From: Salticus scenicus
Lineage: Eukaryota; Arthropoda; Arachnida; Araneae; Salticidae
Assembly (NCBI GenBank): GCA_963930645.1
Contig: OZ005648.1
Coordinates: 107,309,667-107,373,666, forward strand
Length of the DNA: 64,000 bases
Direction of reading: 5' to 3'
Shown here one piece after another: positions 1 to 9,527 of the stretch. Each line of letters opens with the position of its first letter. Within the stretch, counting starts at the first letter, position 1. Position numbers and translations under genes: made by a program. The notes beneath the pieces were generated by a model. That model saw nothing but the letters and a program-made list of their open reading frames with translations, did no database searches and had not been told where the DNA came from.

Positions 1-1
1 G

Positions 2-556
2 ATGTGCGGGTATTACTCCCGATACATAAAGAACTATGCAATAATAGTAGAACCGCTGACCCGAGCTTTAAGAGGGAAAACGAAAAAGGAAAAAGTAGAC
101 TGGAGTCCCGAAATGGAGAAGGCTTTTAGGAAGTTAAAAGATAAACTCACCCGTGACCCAGTACTGTACGCTCCTGATTATACTAAGGAGTTTATTATTC
201 AAAGTGACGCCTCAGATAAGGGGATAGGTATTATCATGGCTCAAAGGCAAGGAGATGAAGAACATCCAATTCTGTACTTAAGTCGAAAATTTACTAAGGC
301 AGAGAAAAACTATAGCACAACCGAAAAGGAATGTGCTGGGATCATTTTCGCAGTGAAAAAGTTGAAACATTACCTGGATGGTCAAAAATTTACCATAGAA
401 ACTGATCACAACCCATTAATATGGTTAAAGAGAAATGCAGGAAACAATCCCAGATTAATGCGGTGGGCGTTAACCTTGCAGCCCTTTAACTATGAAATCC
501 GACACAGACCAGGAAAAGACATTCCTCATGTGGACTGTTTGAGTCGGGTGGATTAA
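2..556 (+). CDS. Ty3/Gypsy retrotransposon pol, C-terminal part (RT end and RNase H), 5' truncated by the window
   Basis: This is the end of a Ty3/Gypsy polyprotein. The first ~30 residues (GYYSRYIKNYA, then PLTRALRG) match the thumb/connection region after the reverse transcriptase. From about residue 60 there is a retroelement RNase H: SDASDKGIG carries the first catalytic Asp, TEKECAGI the Glu, TDHNPL the second Asp, and PHVDCLSR the final Asp, so the acidic set looks intact. The frame is uninterrupted and is open upstream, so the ATG at 2 is probably not the true start. The stop comes only two residues after the CLSR motif and no integrase follows before the polypurine tract. In ordinary Gypsy elements integrase comes next; in Gmr1-like elements it precedes RT. 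Family assignment is secure, and the missing integrase is directly seen. Confidence 0.93.
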   Translation: MCGYYSRYIKNYAIIVEPLTRALRGKTKKEKVDWSPEMEKAFRKLKDKLTRDPVLYAPDYTKEFIIQSDASDKGIGIIMAQRQGDEEHPILYLSRKFTKAEKNYSTTEKECAGIIFAVKKLKHYLDGQKFTIETDHNPLIWLKRNAGNNPRLMRWALTLQPFNYEIRHRPGKDIPHVDCLSRVD

Positions 557-786
557 AAGTTATCTGTAAGAAATTTTGTATATAGTTTATTATTATTAGT
601 ATTGTTTTTATTATGTTAATTAATTTGTAATTTGAAACTTGTAACTTTAGTGTAAATTTAGGTATTGTTTAGTCAGGAAAATTAGCCTCTCTAGAATTGC
701 TTTGATGCACCCTAACCTAATTTGATTGCAGAGATTTTCTGGAGTTTTTCAACCCCAGAAAACCATCTTAAGGGGGGGGGGGAAGT
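557..786 (+). other. Retrotransposon 3' untranslated spacer with polypurine tract
   Basis: About 215 bp of AT-rich non-coding sequence separates the pol stop from an A/G run at about 769-785 containing ten or more G. This lies immediately before the LTR start and is the expected plus-strand primer. No integrase or envelope coding sequence is seen here. Confidence 0.75.
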
Positions 787-1574
787 TGTGGCATACAGCC
801 CCCCTTCCAATTAATTAAAGTTGGCCAGACCTTAATCTCTACACAGAGCAGGTGTGCTGATACTTACAATAGTTTGGCTCCAGACTGTCTCGAACTGTGA
901 CACTAAAGTACAAAGAAGCTGCCCTGCTAGTACGCCCTGATGGTCGTGAGAACAGCGGAGTTTCCGAGGAATTTCTTCGGCCAGACGAGAAGGCGCCCGC
1001 CCGCTCAGCGAATGAGGGAGGAGCGCGGGTTGCCATCGAGAGAAAGAGTTTCCCCAGGAGCAGGGGCTGGAAGCAGAGAGTCGGGGATTTGGTATCTTGT
1101 CTTCGGCCAGTGAAGGTCGGAGGGTTTTTTCTTGTCCCGTTTACCAGGAGAGGTAGCGAGACTTAGTGATTTTTTTTTTGTGTTCCTCTAGGAGCAGAGA
1201 ACACAGGTCAGCTTATTTTCTGTCACCAGGGAAGTTGTGCAGGTCAGCTCGTAAGAGACATTTTACTTAAATTATCCTAGGACTGAATTATATCTTTTCT
1301 GTACCTGGAACGGTGCAAGTATTGTTTCAGTAAATCGAATTTCGGATCACGGAGATCCACTGAAACTGTTTGTTAAAAGCATCCACTCAACTATCGATCC
1401 ATGCTGTAACTCCTAGCCATTGTATATAATCCTCCAACATCAATATTGTAACTAACGGTTGTACATAGAATCTTGTTTAAATTTTAATTAAATTAATTTT
1501 CTTATCAACTTCTGCTGTGACGGGATTTTCTCATTCGCTACCAGAACCCTCGCCCGAAAGTCCGAAACGCCACA
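787..1574 (+). repeat. 3' long terminal repeat of the Ty3/Gypsy element
   Basis: The 788-bp segment starts TGTGGCAT directly after the polypurine tract and ends CGCCACA, giving TG...CA termini and a short TGTGGC/GCCACA inverted repeat. The 5' LTR lies outside the window, so LTR identity and the target duplication cannot be read directly. Sequence from 1575 onward matches the interior of another dispersed repeat, which independently places the 3' boundary at 1574. Open frames inside (for example 897-1166) overlap the LTR and are not convincing genes. Confidence 0.85.
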
Positions 1575-2140
1575 ATACCTCATATATTTCAGCAAAAGGT
1601 GTGTCCTGAAGAGGAAAAAGGGACCAGTAAAATATTAGACAAAAATCAAAATGTTTAGGATCACCCTGTAAAAGGTAATGCATTAAATTCGTTTTGGTTG
1701 TAGCATGAGATTATGAGGGTTTTTCTCATTTTCTGTATAAATATTTACGGTGCTACCACATATATTCAAGAAAGTATGTATATATATATATTTTTTTTTT
1801 AATTGAAAATAAATAAATAAATAAATAAATAATCCACTTTCTTAATTATAACACGTAGGGTAACAGCCAGTGCAAAGACATTTTTAGGAAACTTGTCGTA
1901 CTACATTAGACACAGCACACTGCAATCAGAATGCAAAAATGTTAAATATCTTACGAAATATTAACATTTTTACTAAAAAATTTTTAACTACGCATGTGCT
2001 AGCTTTTTAAAAATTTCATTTGCATTATTTAGTAGCCAAAAGTGTTGAGCAACTTATATGAAAACCCCAAACAAATATCGTGTAAATTCAAGAAGTTATG
2101 AGAGATAAGAATGAACAGAATTTCAGTTCTTCTCAAAAGA
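1575..2140 (+). repeat. Dispersed repeat family C, copy 1 (5' part lost to the retrotransposon insertion)
   Basis: Sequence from CATATATTTCAGC through the GGATCACCCTGTAAAAGG box to GAACAGAATTTCAG matches 62838-63390 in the same orientation and 3130-3715 in the opposite orientation. Copy 62728 has about 110 bp more at the 5' side, so copy 1 begins where the LTR ends. It includes an (AAAT)n microsatellite near 1808-1832. No coding potential. Confidence 0.75.
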
Positions 2141-2149
2141 AGAAAAAAA

Positions 2150-2848
2150 TCTGGAGTGACTCCACTCGACTTTCCAAACATTGAGTAATTAACGGTTTTG
2201 TAGATAAAGTAAAGTAAGAGGAGTTGTTAAATAAACAAAAGAGAGAAAATTATAATAGAGTGTTTGAGTATTTTTCTCCATATAGTACACGATGTTTAAT
2301 TTAACGCTATTGAACTTTGAACCCATAGATTATAATGATAAAGAATTTTTCGTTGTGTCCCTGTAAAAACCTACGAATGCATAATTCACCAAAATGCTTA
2401 TAGTTAGTTCAACAGTGACTTATAACATTCACATAAATTTCCAGCTCAATAGAATAAGGTGTTTAGACGCTATCGCACTTTTAAAAATGTGGTCCCATAG
2501 GCCATAATGATAATGAATTTTTCTTTGTGTCCCTGTAAAAAAACTAAGGGCTAAATTCACCAAAATCTATACAGTTCGTGCAGCTGTAACCTATAACATG
2601 TGTGCAATTTTTTGCTCAGTTTAATAAGACGTTTAGACGCTATCACACTTTTAAAAATTTGGCCCCATTGGCCATAATGATAAAGAATTTTTCTTGGTGT
2701 TCTTGTAAAAAAATTATAAGTGCCAGATTCACCAAAATCAATAGGATTCGTGCTACAGTGACTTACACCATACGTACCAACTTTCAGCTTATTCGAGCAA
2801 AGCGTTTAGACGCAAGCGTGTTCACTCGCACACATACACACACACACA

Positions 2849-2888
<40 letters not shown>

Positions 2889-3037
2889 CGCACATACACA
2901 TACATATATCATCGTAAAAATAGTGAAAACGGACTCAGTTTACCTCAAAACGTATAGAAACATTAAAATCTCAAATTCGGATTTTTGATATGATTACAAT
3001 ACTTTACTTACATATGTATGTTCGGAAAGTAAAAAAA
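2150..3037 (+). mobile_element. Hairpin-ended element with ~155-bp internal monomers (Helentron-like, non-autonomous)
   Basis: The 5' end reads TCTGGAGTGACTCC followed by ACTTTCCAAACATTGAG. The 3' end reads TGTTCGGAAAGT plus a short A run, giving a ~12-bp subterminal inverted repeat. Internally, monomers repeat a GCGTTTAGACGC hairpin motif, a TGTGTCCCTGTAAA box and TTCACCAAAAT(C/G). They are followed by a (CA)n/(TA)n tract near 2830-2885. It is the same family as the three units at 32267-35300. The open frame at 2602-2988 runs through the monomers and the CA tract and is a chance reading. Confidence 0.7.
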
Positions 3038-3044
3038 GGAAGAT

Positions 3045-3265
3045 GATAGGGGGTTTTATCAATATTTATTTACAATCAGTGAACACTATTACCATTGGGC
3101 ATTGATTGAATCAAAATAAAAGTGTGAGCAAAACCTCTTATCATTTAGCTTTTATTTTGAGTGAACTGAAAATCTTTTCATTCTGTCTCCACTTTTTGAA
3201 TTTACCTGATATTCGTTTGAGGTTTTCATATAAGTTGCTCAATACTTTTGGCGATTAAATTATGC

Positions 3266-3305
<40 letters not shown>

Positions 3306-3840
3306 TTAGCGCATGCGCAGTTAAAAATTATTTAGTAAAAATGCTCATATTTCTTAAGTTATTGAACATTTTTGCATTCTGATTGCAGTATGCTGAGTGT
3401 AATGAAGTATACCAATTTTTCTAAAAATGTCTTTGCACTAGGTCTGATACCCTATGTATTATAATTAAAAAGTGATTTTTTTTAAATTAAAAGAAAAAAA
3501 AAAGCCATATCTCCATGAATATATGTGGTAGCCTGATAAAAATTTATGCAGATAATGAGAAAAATCCTCATAATCACATGCTACAGCCAAAACGCATTTA
3601 AAGGCCAAAACGCTTTTTACAGGATGATCCAAATCATTTTTATTCTTGTTTAATTTTTTACTGGTCTCCTTTTCCTTTTCAAGACCCAACTTTTTGTGAA
3701 ATATATATATCAGGTATAACATTTTTTTACACTACCAAAGTTTCAAGATGATTCCTAAAGAACTTTTCTAGATATTTGACAAAACATCTAAATTCAAAAA
3801 AGTCCAAATACGTGTTAGTAGGTAGTGTATATTAGGTTTG
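3045..3840 (-). repeat. Dispersed repeat family C, copy 2 (inverted)
   Basis: This is the reverse complement of family C (copies at 1575 and 62728). It includes the GGATCATCCTGTAAAAAGC box, a 30+ nt poly-T at about 3269-3302 and, at its far end, TATTTGGAC near 3805-3812. The outer end (TACACT... when read on minus) resembles a Tc1/mariner-type terminus. With copy 1 it forms a large imperfect palindrome around the element at 2150-3037. Confidence 0.7.
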
Positions 3841-3852
3841 TTCAATAAAAAA

Positions 3853-4556
3853 TATGGTGTGAAACAATGACTTCCATTACCCACTATTACACGTATTATA
3901 TGCATTTTTGAGAGATAATGTGATCAGAAAACATAAAAATGACATAAAGAGAAAATCGTTAGAGCTGTTTTTGAGATACCAACTTTTACAAAAAATCAAT
4001 TATTGACCGGAAAACAATAATTACACACAAAAGGATATTTAAAAGTGAGTTAATATGGCAAGTTTGAAAAAAATCCGTACAGCCGTTTTTAAAGGAACGA
4101 GCTTGCAAGACCTGAAATTGAGCTATTTATACAGGACGCCTATCAATTTTCCTGAACTTACCAACTATATCATTCGAAAGGACATCTGATAGAGTGTTTA
4201 TATAGCAAATTTGAAGAAAATCGTTAGAGCCATTTTTGAGATACGGACTTCCGAACCCACTTCCTGTCTCCGATGCCCTACTTCCGGTTTTTCAATTTTC
4301 ACCAAAATTTGGAAAATTCATCTGTACACCAGTCCTGTCTTAATTCTGAAGTTTTGTAGTTCTATCTTTATTAGTTTCGGAGATATGATAGATAGAAGAT
4401 TCCACACATACACACACACACACACACACTGACCAATTGCCAAAAACCCCTTTTTAGACTCAGGGGACCTTAAAACGTGTAAATCAGGTGAAATCGAATT
4501 TTTGGACTAAATACAATACTTCCATTACCTACGGTAGTAGGTGATGGAAGTAAAAA
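3853..4556 (+). mobile_element. Hairpin-ended repeat element, ACTTCCATTACC subtype
   Basis: It begins TATGGTGTGAAAC then ACTTCCATTACC. It ends in a near-perfect palindrome at 4518-4551 (ACTTCCATTACCTAC, loop GGTA, GTAGGTGATGGAAGT) followed by an A run. The interior has degenerate monomers around GTTAGAGC(C/T)(G/A)TTTTTGAGATAC, and a (CA)n tract at 4408-4428. The layout matches the 2150-3037 family, but the subterminal motif differs. The frame at 4211-4432 crosses the CA tract and is not a gene. Confidence 0.6.
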
Positions 4557-4559
4557 TAT

Positions 4560-5156
4560 TATTCAGTCAACAATTCTCATGATTTTTGATGCATTTTTTA
4601 TAGATATGAAATCTTTAATTTGCGTTTTCTCAGTCTGCATTTTTTCACGAATTCAGGATCTTCAAAATGCTAAAATTTCTACAAATAATTAAGAAAATAC
4701 TAAATATTTCTTTTAGATGTTTATCAGAACTAACTAAAAAGAATTAAGGATGGATTCTCAGTTTTATTGATTAGTTTTTGAGAAAAAAGTTAAAAAGTTC
4801 ATGTAAAAATTTCTAAAAACACATGATTTTTGTTATTATCATTATTATTATTTTTATTTATTTACAAAATTTACAAAATAAGAAATAATACAAAGAAGAA
4901 ATTGAACATCAAACAAATAAAATTACAATATTACTTACCAAGAGGTTTGCAAAGCCTTTCCAGGTAAATCTAAAAAATATATAAATAAAAACAAACAGAA
5001 ATTACGTAAATGAGAAAATACAGACAATAAAGTAAACACAAAAAATATATAAAGTGACATAAACATATGTCATAAAAAATGAAACAGGCGGCTAGCAACG
5101 CACAAATCGCAACAAACAAATATTTTAGGGGCTCAATTTAATACACATTAAATTAA
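4560..5156. other. AT-rich sequence, no recognisable gene
   Basis: Low-complexity AT-rich DNA with an ATT-rich tract near 4833-4865. No coding, RNA or repeat signal could be supported. Confidence 0.5.
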
Positions 5157-6384
5157 TCTTCTATAATAATAAATGGAAAGGTTTGTCTGTCTGTCTGTCT
5201 GTCTGTTCTTTTATACGTTCAGCCTCTATTGAACGCAGAAATACAAGAATTGACGTACGGATGCTCTGGAGCCTTTCCGAGGTCCTCCTCAAAACAGAAT
5301 TTAAAAATTTTAATTAGTTGGGGAGATATTATTTAAAATGTAGAATCATGCATAATCAGAAAGCGATCTCAATGACTGAGAATTCACCACCATTGCATAA
5401 AAAAAGATATTTTAACGGAGTTAAAATTATAAAAAGTGGAAAATAAATTAGAAATATTTGTCTGATCGTTACGATTTCGGTACCAAATGAAAGGGGATTT
5501 TTTTTATGAATTTAAGTGTGCAAGCGGCTTATCGGTACAACAATTGGATTTTTTAAAATTAACTAAAGTATGAATTTTTTGTGGCACATCATTTCAAATG
5601 CCAGACGACCGTCTGGAAAAAGGAAATGATAGTAACCGATCAAGATGTCACGTGTTTTACAGTGGGGATAAAAATTGCAATTTTAAAACTTTTTCAAATT
5701 TTCATTCACATTACATTTGAATTAATATTCGGCTTAGACAGCATATTATAAAGCTACTGTTCAATTTTCATGAAAATATCCGGATAAACAAAAAAATTAG
5801 ATTAAATTTTGTTTTATATTTTGCAGTATATATTTTAAATTGAGATATGCCGTTGAAATTTCGTAATATTTGGTTTTAACGCCCGATAATTCGATTCTGA
5901 ATATTTTTGAAAGTGTAAAATTATTATGAAGGGCTTGAGGGGGAGGGGGGGGCGAAGGGAAAAAAAAAGAGTTACAGCGTTTGAAATTGGTATTATTAGG
6001 TTCTAAGGAAAGATACATCGATTGCGAATATTTTCAAGTGTGAAATTATTAGAAGGGACGGAAAGGGGGGGGGGAGGGGCAAAAACATAGAAAAGGAACG
6101 GTTGTTTCGGAGAAAACAACGGAAAACCCAGAACGCCTTTATTCTTTTATATTTTGCAGAGTTTCGAATTCCGATACTCCTTTCACATTTCATACTATTG
6201 ATTTTTAACACTATTTAGCCCAGAATTACGCAAGTTTAGGAGAAAACCACGAAAAAGTCAGACATAAGTCGTTTTATAATAGTGTTTATATCATTTTTGT
6301 ATCTCAGCTTCTAATTAGCATAATTTCAAAAGTAATATGTCATTTTGAAACTTATTTGAATTTCAAGAGTAGACGCCACAAATT

Positions 6385-7320
6385 TTTGTCACCTTCCATT
6401 AACCGACTACCGTAAGTAATGGAATTCGAGATTTCACGTGATTTACACGTTTTGAGGTCTCCTGAATCGGTTTTCTTTTGTATCTCAGCTACTAATTAAA
6501 ATAATTTCATAAGTAATACATCATTTGAAAGATTTGTTGATTTGGAATCGAACAGTAGATTACAGAAATTTCTACCGCCAGATGGCGCTGTAATATTTTA
6601 AAATTTCAGTATTTCAAATTCTAATTTTTATTAAATTATTTTTATTACATCATTCGAAAGATATTTTAAAGTACTTTTATATTATCGAAGGTGAAATTTG
6701 AGATTTCACCCGATTTACACGTTTTGAGGTCTCCTGATTAGGTTTTCTTTTGTTTCTCAGCTACTAATTAAAGTAATTTCATAAGTAATACATCATTTGA
6801 AAGCTTTGTTGATTTGGAATTGAACGGTAGATTACAGAAATTTCTACCGCCAGATGGCGATGTAATATTTTAAAATTTCAATATTTCACATTATAATTAT
6901 GATTAAATTATGTTTAATACTTCATTCGAAAGATATTTTAAAGTACTTTTATATTATCGAAAGTGGAATTCGAGATTTCACCCGATTTGCACGTTTTGAG
7001 GTCTCCTGATTAGGTTTTCGTTTGTATCTCCGCTACTAATTAAAATAATTTCATAAGTAATACATCATTCGAAAGCTTTGTTGATCTGGAATGGAACAAT
7101 AGATTACAGAAATTTCTACCGCCAGATAGCGCTGTAATATTTTTTAATTTCAATATTTCAAATTCTAATTATGATTAATTTATTTCGAATACATCATTCG
7201 AAAGATATTTTAAAGTTCTTTTATATTAGCGAAAGTGGAATTCGAGATTTCACCTGATTTACAATTTTAAGGTGTCCTGATTAGGTTTTCTTTTGCATCT
7301 CAGCTAATTGAGTTAGACCG
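6385..7320 (+). repeat. 272-bp tandem repeat, about 3.4 units
   Basis: The phrase GAGATTTCAC recurs at 6428, 6700, 6972 and 7244, an exact 272-bp period. Each unit carries ACACGTTTTGAGGTCTCCTGA (last A variable in neighbours) or a close variant, CAGCTACTAATT, and CCGCCAGATGGCGC (6575, 6847, 7119, each with small changes). A diverged terminal palindrome of the 4518-4551 type lies at about 6391-6425. This suggests that the array grew from a hairpin-ended element that landed in the Helitron. Confidence 0.85.
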
Positions 7321-7379
7321 TTCAAAATTGGTATATGTAAGTTAATTAGGAGGGGCTGGAAGGGTGGGGAAGGAATAGG

Positions 7380-7890
7380 TGCACGCAGCGCGCACGAGAC
7401 TGCGCTGCCGAAGGCAGTGGGGACCCGGTCCGACTTTTTACCTGATGAGAAATGATTTTTTTAATTTTCTTTTCTTAAGAATGAAAGTCTGATTTAAGAA
7501 GGAATGTGTGCGCGCGCAGCGCGCATGGGATCCGGTGCGAGTTTTTACCCGATGATAAAAGAATTTATTTTTTATTTATTTTTTTTTTCTTAATAATAAA
7601 AGTTTCAGTTGGGAAAGAATATGCGTGAACAGCGCAGGTATATCCTCACACGTGCGCGCCCAGCGCGCATGGGTCTGCGCTGCCGAAGGCAGTGGGGTCC
7701 CGGTGCGAGTTTTTATCCGATGCTAAATGATATTTTTCTTTAATTCCTTTTCTTAAGAATGAAAGTTTATTAGTAATAACACGGAATTTTGAGAAATCAT
7801 AAGGATGGTGAAGGAATACGCGCTCGCAGCGCACGGGTCTACGCTGCCGAAGGCAGTGGGGACCCGGTGCGACATTTTAAAAATAGCGAC
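7380..7890 (+). repeat. CG-rich degenerate tandem monomers with CTGCCGAAGGCAG palindrome
   Basis: CTGCCGAAGGCAG occurs at 7405, 7680 and 7844, each followed by TGGGGACCCGGT(G/C)CGA or a close variant, with a fourth, palindrome-less unit near 7505-7550. The units also share GCGCGCAGCGCGC-type dyads. The block is much richer in CG than its surroundings. It forms the 3' third of the Helitron. Confidence 0.75.
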
Positions 7891-7944
7891 CAGCAAAGCG
7901 GGCGTAGCCTGCTAGTACTTAATAAAAACTAAAAAGTTTATTTA

Positions 7945-8229
7945 CTATAATAGATGACGAAAATAAGCTTCTGCATCATCCAAAAACAATAAAAATTTTC
8001 GCAGTTTTTCTCTAAATGAGTTTAATATCAATTCACTTAGAATATATAGCGGTAACATATTAAAGCATTTAGGACCCATATAAACAAAACATCTGTGCAA
8101 TATTTCTTTATTAGCTTTAGGAACTTGTAATACAGAAGGATTTCTCAAATTGTAAGCAATCAAAGTGTTAGGAAAATTATTTCTATTTTCAAACATGAAA
8201 ACTGATATTCGGTAAAAATAAAGTTGTTT
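7945..8229 (-). pseudogene. LINE reverse-transcriptase ORF, C-terminal tail fragment
   Basis: Reading the minus strand from 8229, the frame stays open to the stop at 7945 (about 94 residues). The order YRISVFMFENRNN, AYNLRNP, LQVPKAN, CFVYMGPKCFNMLP and SFREKLRKFLL is the characteristic tail after the RT domain in Jockey/CR1-type LINE ORF2 proteins, where it usually reads YNLRN...VP...GPKLWN.LP...SFK.KLK.YLL. The RT core is absent and the upstream frame is closed by TAA at 8230-8232, so this is a 5'-truncated, dead copy. It abuts the Helitron 3' end. The family is inferred from motif order, not from a search. Confidence 0.7.
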
Positions 8230-8626
8230 TTAGTTATGATACTGTATCACACCTATTTAATTTATTAAACGATTTTGTGCTGAAAACAAAGTTAAAATAT
8301 TTGATACATAATTAAAAATAATACATATTTTATTTTTAATATTTTTAAAAATATTACAAAATCTTTCAATGTTTTCTTCTATTGAATACAGAAGAAAGTA
8401 TAAATTGTATGCATATGGATGTTACATAAGACATTTGAACATTAATGGGAAAAAAATCAAAAGAATTGTATAATATACCAATCAAAATATTTTTATTTCA
8501 TATTCTTTCGTTTATAAATTTATTTAACAAATTTCCTTTTTATTCTTCAATGTCAATTTTATTTAATTTATTTACTTTAAAAATCTAGAGAGCAGATTTT
8601 TCAATTTATTTTTCTTCAATCTATTT

Positions 8627-9413
8627 AAGGTAAACGAACCAGTAGTGGACTCTGTACCAGTAGTGGCACTTTTAATTTTAAACTCGGAAAATAAGCTACC
8701 TAAAAATTCTGAAGCAATGTTCAGGATTTAAGTTATAGTCCTTTACTGTTAAACCCTTTAACAAATAATAATTCCGGCCATTAGTTTTAAAATAATGTTA
8801 GTTTAACTTAAAAAATTTGCACTTTTTGTGATTTTGCCGTTTTGTTCTTATCACTTTGAATAAGAAAATGAAATTTTATTTGCTCGCTCTCTGTTTATTT
8901 GTAACTGATTTTTTTTACCTTTTGCTTTCATATGACTAAAATAAGTATGCAGAATTAATTTATTGTGCTGTTTTTTAAATATTGTATTAACACATAGTAT
9001 TTTTATGGGTGACCACTACTGGTGCCAAAAAATGTCATCATGACAAATAGTGGACAGCCCTGTCCACTACTGGCTCATGTGACTTTTAATGCCAGATCCA
9101 GTAGTGGACACAATTCTGTAATCTAGCAATTTTAGAGTTGAATTTTTAAGCGAAAGTTCAAAGGGGTCCACTACTGGAACAAAAAAGGGTCCACTACTGG
9201 GTCTTTAGTGTGTCCACTACTGGCTCATTTTAAACTCTTCAGATTTTTTATTTTTTACATACATAAATGCTAAAATTAGCAAATTTCATAATACAGTCGT
9301 GTTAAGAAAGAGTTAGTAAAGGTGTAAAATATTCATTATTTTTTTAAACTCTAAAATTTAGGAAATTACACAAAAAATGTCCTTAAAGTGTCCACTACTG
9401 GTGCGTTTACCTT
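8627..9413. mobile_element. Non-autonomous TIR element packed with GTCCACTACTGG motifs
   Basis: The terminal inverted repeats at 8627-8650 and 9390-9413 match in 23 of 24 positions and begin AAGGTAAACG. Inside, GTCCACTACTGG or its complement occurs exactly at 8639, 9062, 9098, 9166, 9189, 9212 and 9390. Near copies lie at 8657, 9012 and 9045. Repeated subterminal motifs of this kind are typical transposase-binding sites, as in hAT elements. No transposase frame exists. The target duplication is not clear: left flank CTATTT, right flank ATTAGG. Confidence 0.8.
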
Positions 9414-9527
9414 ATTAGGATTTTATATTCCAAAAGCGATAACCATAATAATTTTTATAAGCCACTTTAATATGCTTTTTTAGCATGTAATGTATGTAGC
9501 TGCTAGTAACAAACAGGTATACAATTT

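Larger units (their letters stand above)
5157..7915 (+). mobile_element. Non-autonomous Helitron, full length (~2.76 kb)
   Basis: The 5' end is A|TCTTCTATAATAAT and the 3' end is a GC-rich hairpin (AGCGGGC, loop GTA, GCCTGCT) running into CTAG|T at 7912-7916. This fits Helitron insertion between A and T, with TC and CTRR termini. A (GTCT)n tract follows the 5' end at 5186-5205. The interior holds the 272-bp tandem array at 6428-7320 and CG-rich monomers at 7380-7880. No Rep/helicase coding is present. The minus-strand Helitron at 59258-62053 shares the 3' hairpin and the TGCCGAAGGCA palindrome. Helitron features are established knowledge; the ends are read from sequence. Confidence 0.7.

Noticed and set aside
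897..1166. 89-codon frame in the LTR
   Set aside because: It lies wholly inside the LTR, with another frame antisense to part of it, and has no similarity to gag or any known domain that I can see.
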